Source: a virus. Taken from it: a stretch of 40,574 nt of DNA. How positions within the stretch are numbered: position 1 is the stretch's first letter; every line of letters begins with the position of its first letter. The translations under genes were made by a program, and so were the position numbers. The DNA lies in IMG/VR virus record IMGVR_UViG_3300023179_000228, positions 1-40,574 of that record; one strand, given 5' to 3'. The notes beneath the pieces were generated by a model. The model saw only the letters and a program-made list of their open reading frames with translations. It did not search any database and was not told where the DNA came from. Below are positions 40,525 through 40,574 of this stretch, one piece after another.

Positions 40525-40574
40525 TTACCGCAGGCTTACGCCAGGGCCGCTTGGGATGCGGATCCTATTCCCCA
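40525..40574 (-). CDS. Possible 3' end of an upstream - strand gene
   Basis: On the - strand, a frame open to the right edge ends with TAA at 40525-40527, just before the giant gene, and encodes a 14-residue tail reading R-I-R-I-P-S-G-P-G-V-S-L-R. A second frame with a TAA at 40536 is also open. The remaining bases are too few to identify the product. Confidence 0.35.
   Translation of the reverse strand, partial: GNRIRIPSGPGVSLR

Noticed and set aside
1-40574. Search for tRNA genes, CRISPR arrays, insertion sequences and attachment sites.
   Set aside because: No cloverleaf, regular spacer repeat, transposase or terminal direct repeat could be recognised by eye.

Overview
The window reads as part of the genome of an uncultivated tailed dsDNA phage (Caudoviricetes), probably podovirus-like. 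The main evidence is an N4-gp56-family major capsid protein, a large portal protein, a scaffold-like protein, and a 5,605-residue polyvalent protein of the kind that is packaged in virions and ejected with the DNA. A lysis cassette with a lipoprotein/transmembrane protein resembling a one-component spanin points to a Gram-negative host. Small conserved proteins such as the DUF6321-like one are, as far as I recall, typical of aquatic phages. I see no large terminase, DNA polymerase, integrase, tRNA, rRNA or CRISPR array, so the window is not a complete genome.

Layout. From 1 to 7431 the genes are on the + strand. First comes a DNA-metabolism block with short genes linked by stop/start overlaps: a Fe-S PD-(D/E)XK nuclease, an HTH protein, a DUF736-like protein, a DUF6321-like protein, a RusA resolvase, a DUF1376-like replication protein and a DnaA-like HTH protein. 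It is followed by an auxiliary group of a DUF3431 protein, a SET-domain protein and an RmlC-like cupin. All genes from 7379 to 17132 are on the - strand. Read in transcription order they are scaffold, major capsid, a hairpin terminator, adaptor, an XhlA-like membrane protein, a structural protein of unknown role, three serine-rich low-complexity proteins, the lysis cassette (u-spanin-like, 3-TM protein, CHAP-like endolysin, 1-TM protein), a small-terminase-like protein, a small EALD-motif protein, a metallophosphoesterase, a winged-helix protein and a zinc-ribbon protein. At 17241-20513 two genes run the opposite way (+), the second being a 920-residue cysteine-rich protein, probably a host-facing virion component. 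From 20483 to 40518 the - strand holds a glycosyltransferase, the portal and the giant protein.

The giant protein takes up about 41% of the window. From N to C terminus I see coiled-coil and charged sequence, a Gly/Ala-rich hydrophobic segment, a zincin-like domain with a degenerate HExxH, a ParB/ddrB-like domain, a strawberry-notch-like SF2 helicase, a GYF_2-like domain, a sigma-70-like segment, an HExxH zincin, a coiled coil with a second sigma/LuxR-like HTH, and a C-terminal hydrophobic polyvalent-protein domain. A short motif, AQRI and close variants, recurs nine times, almost always at domain boundaries. The likely reading is a multi-enzyme take-over protein delivered with the DNA and possibly cut into pieces, one of which looks like a sigma factor. 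Function calls rest on motif reading only; no database search was possible.
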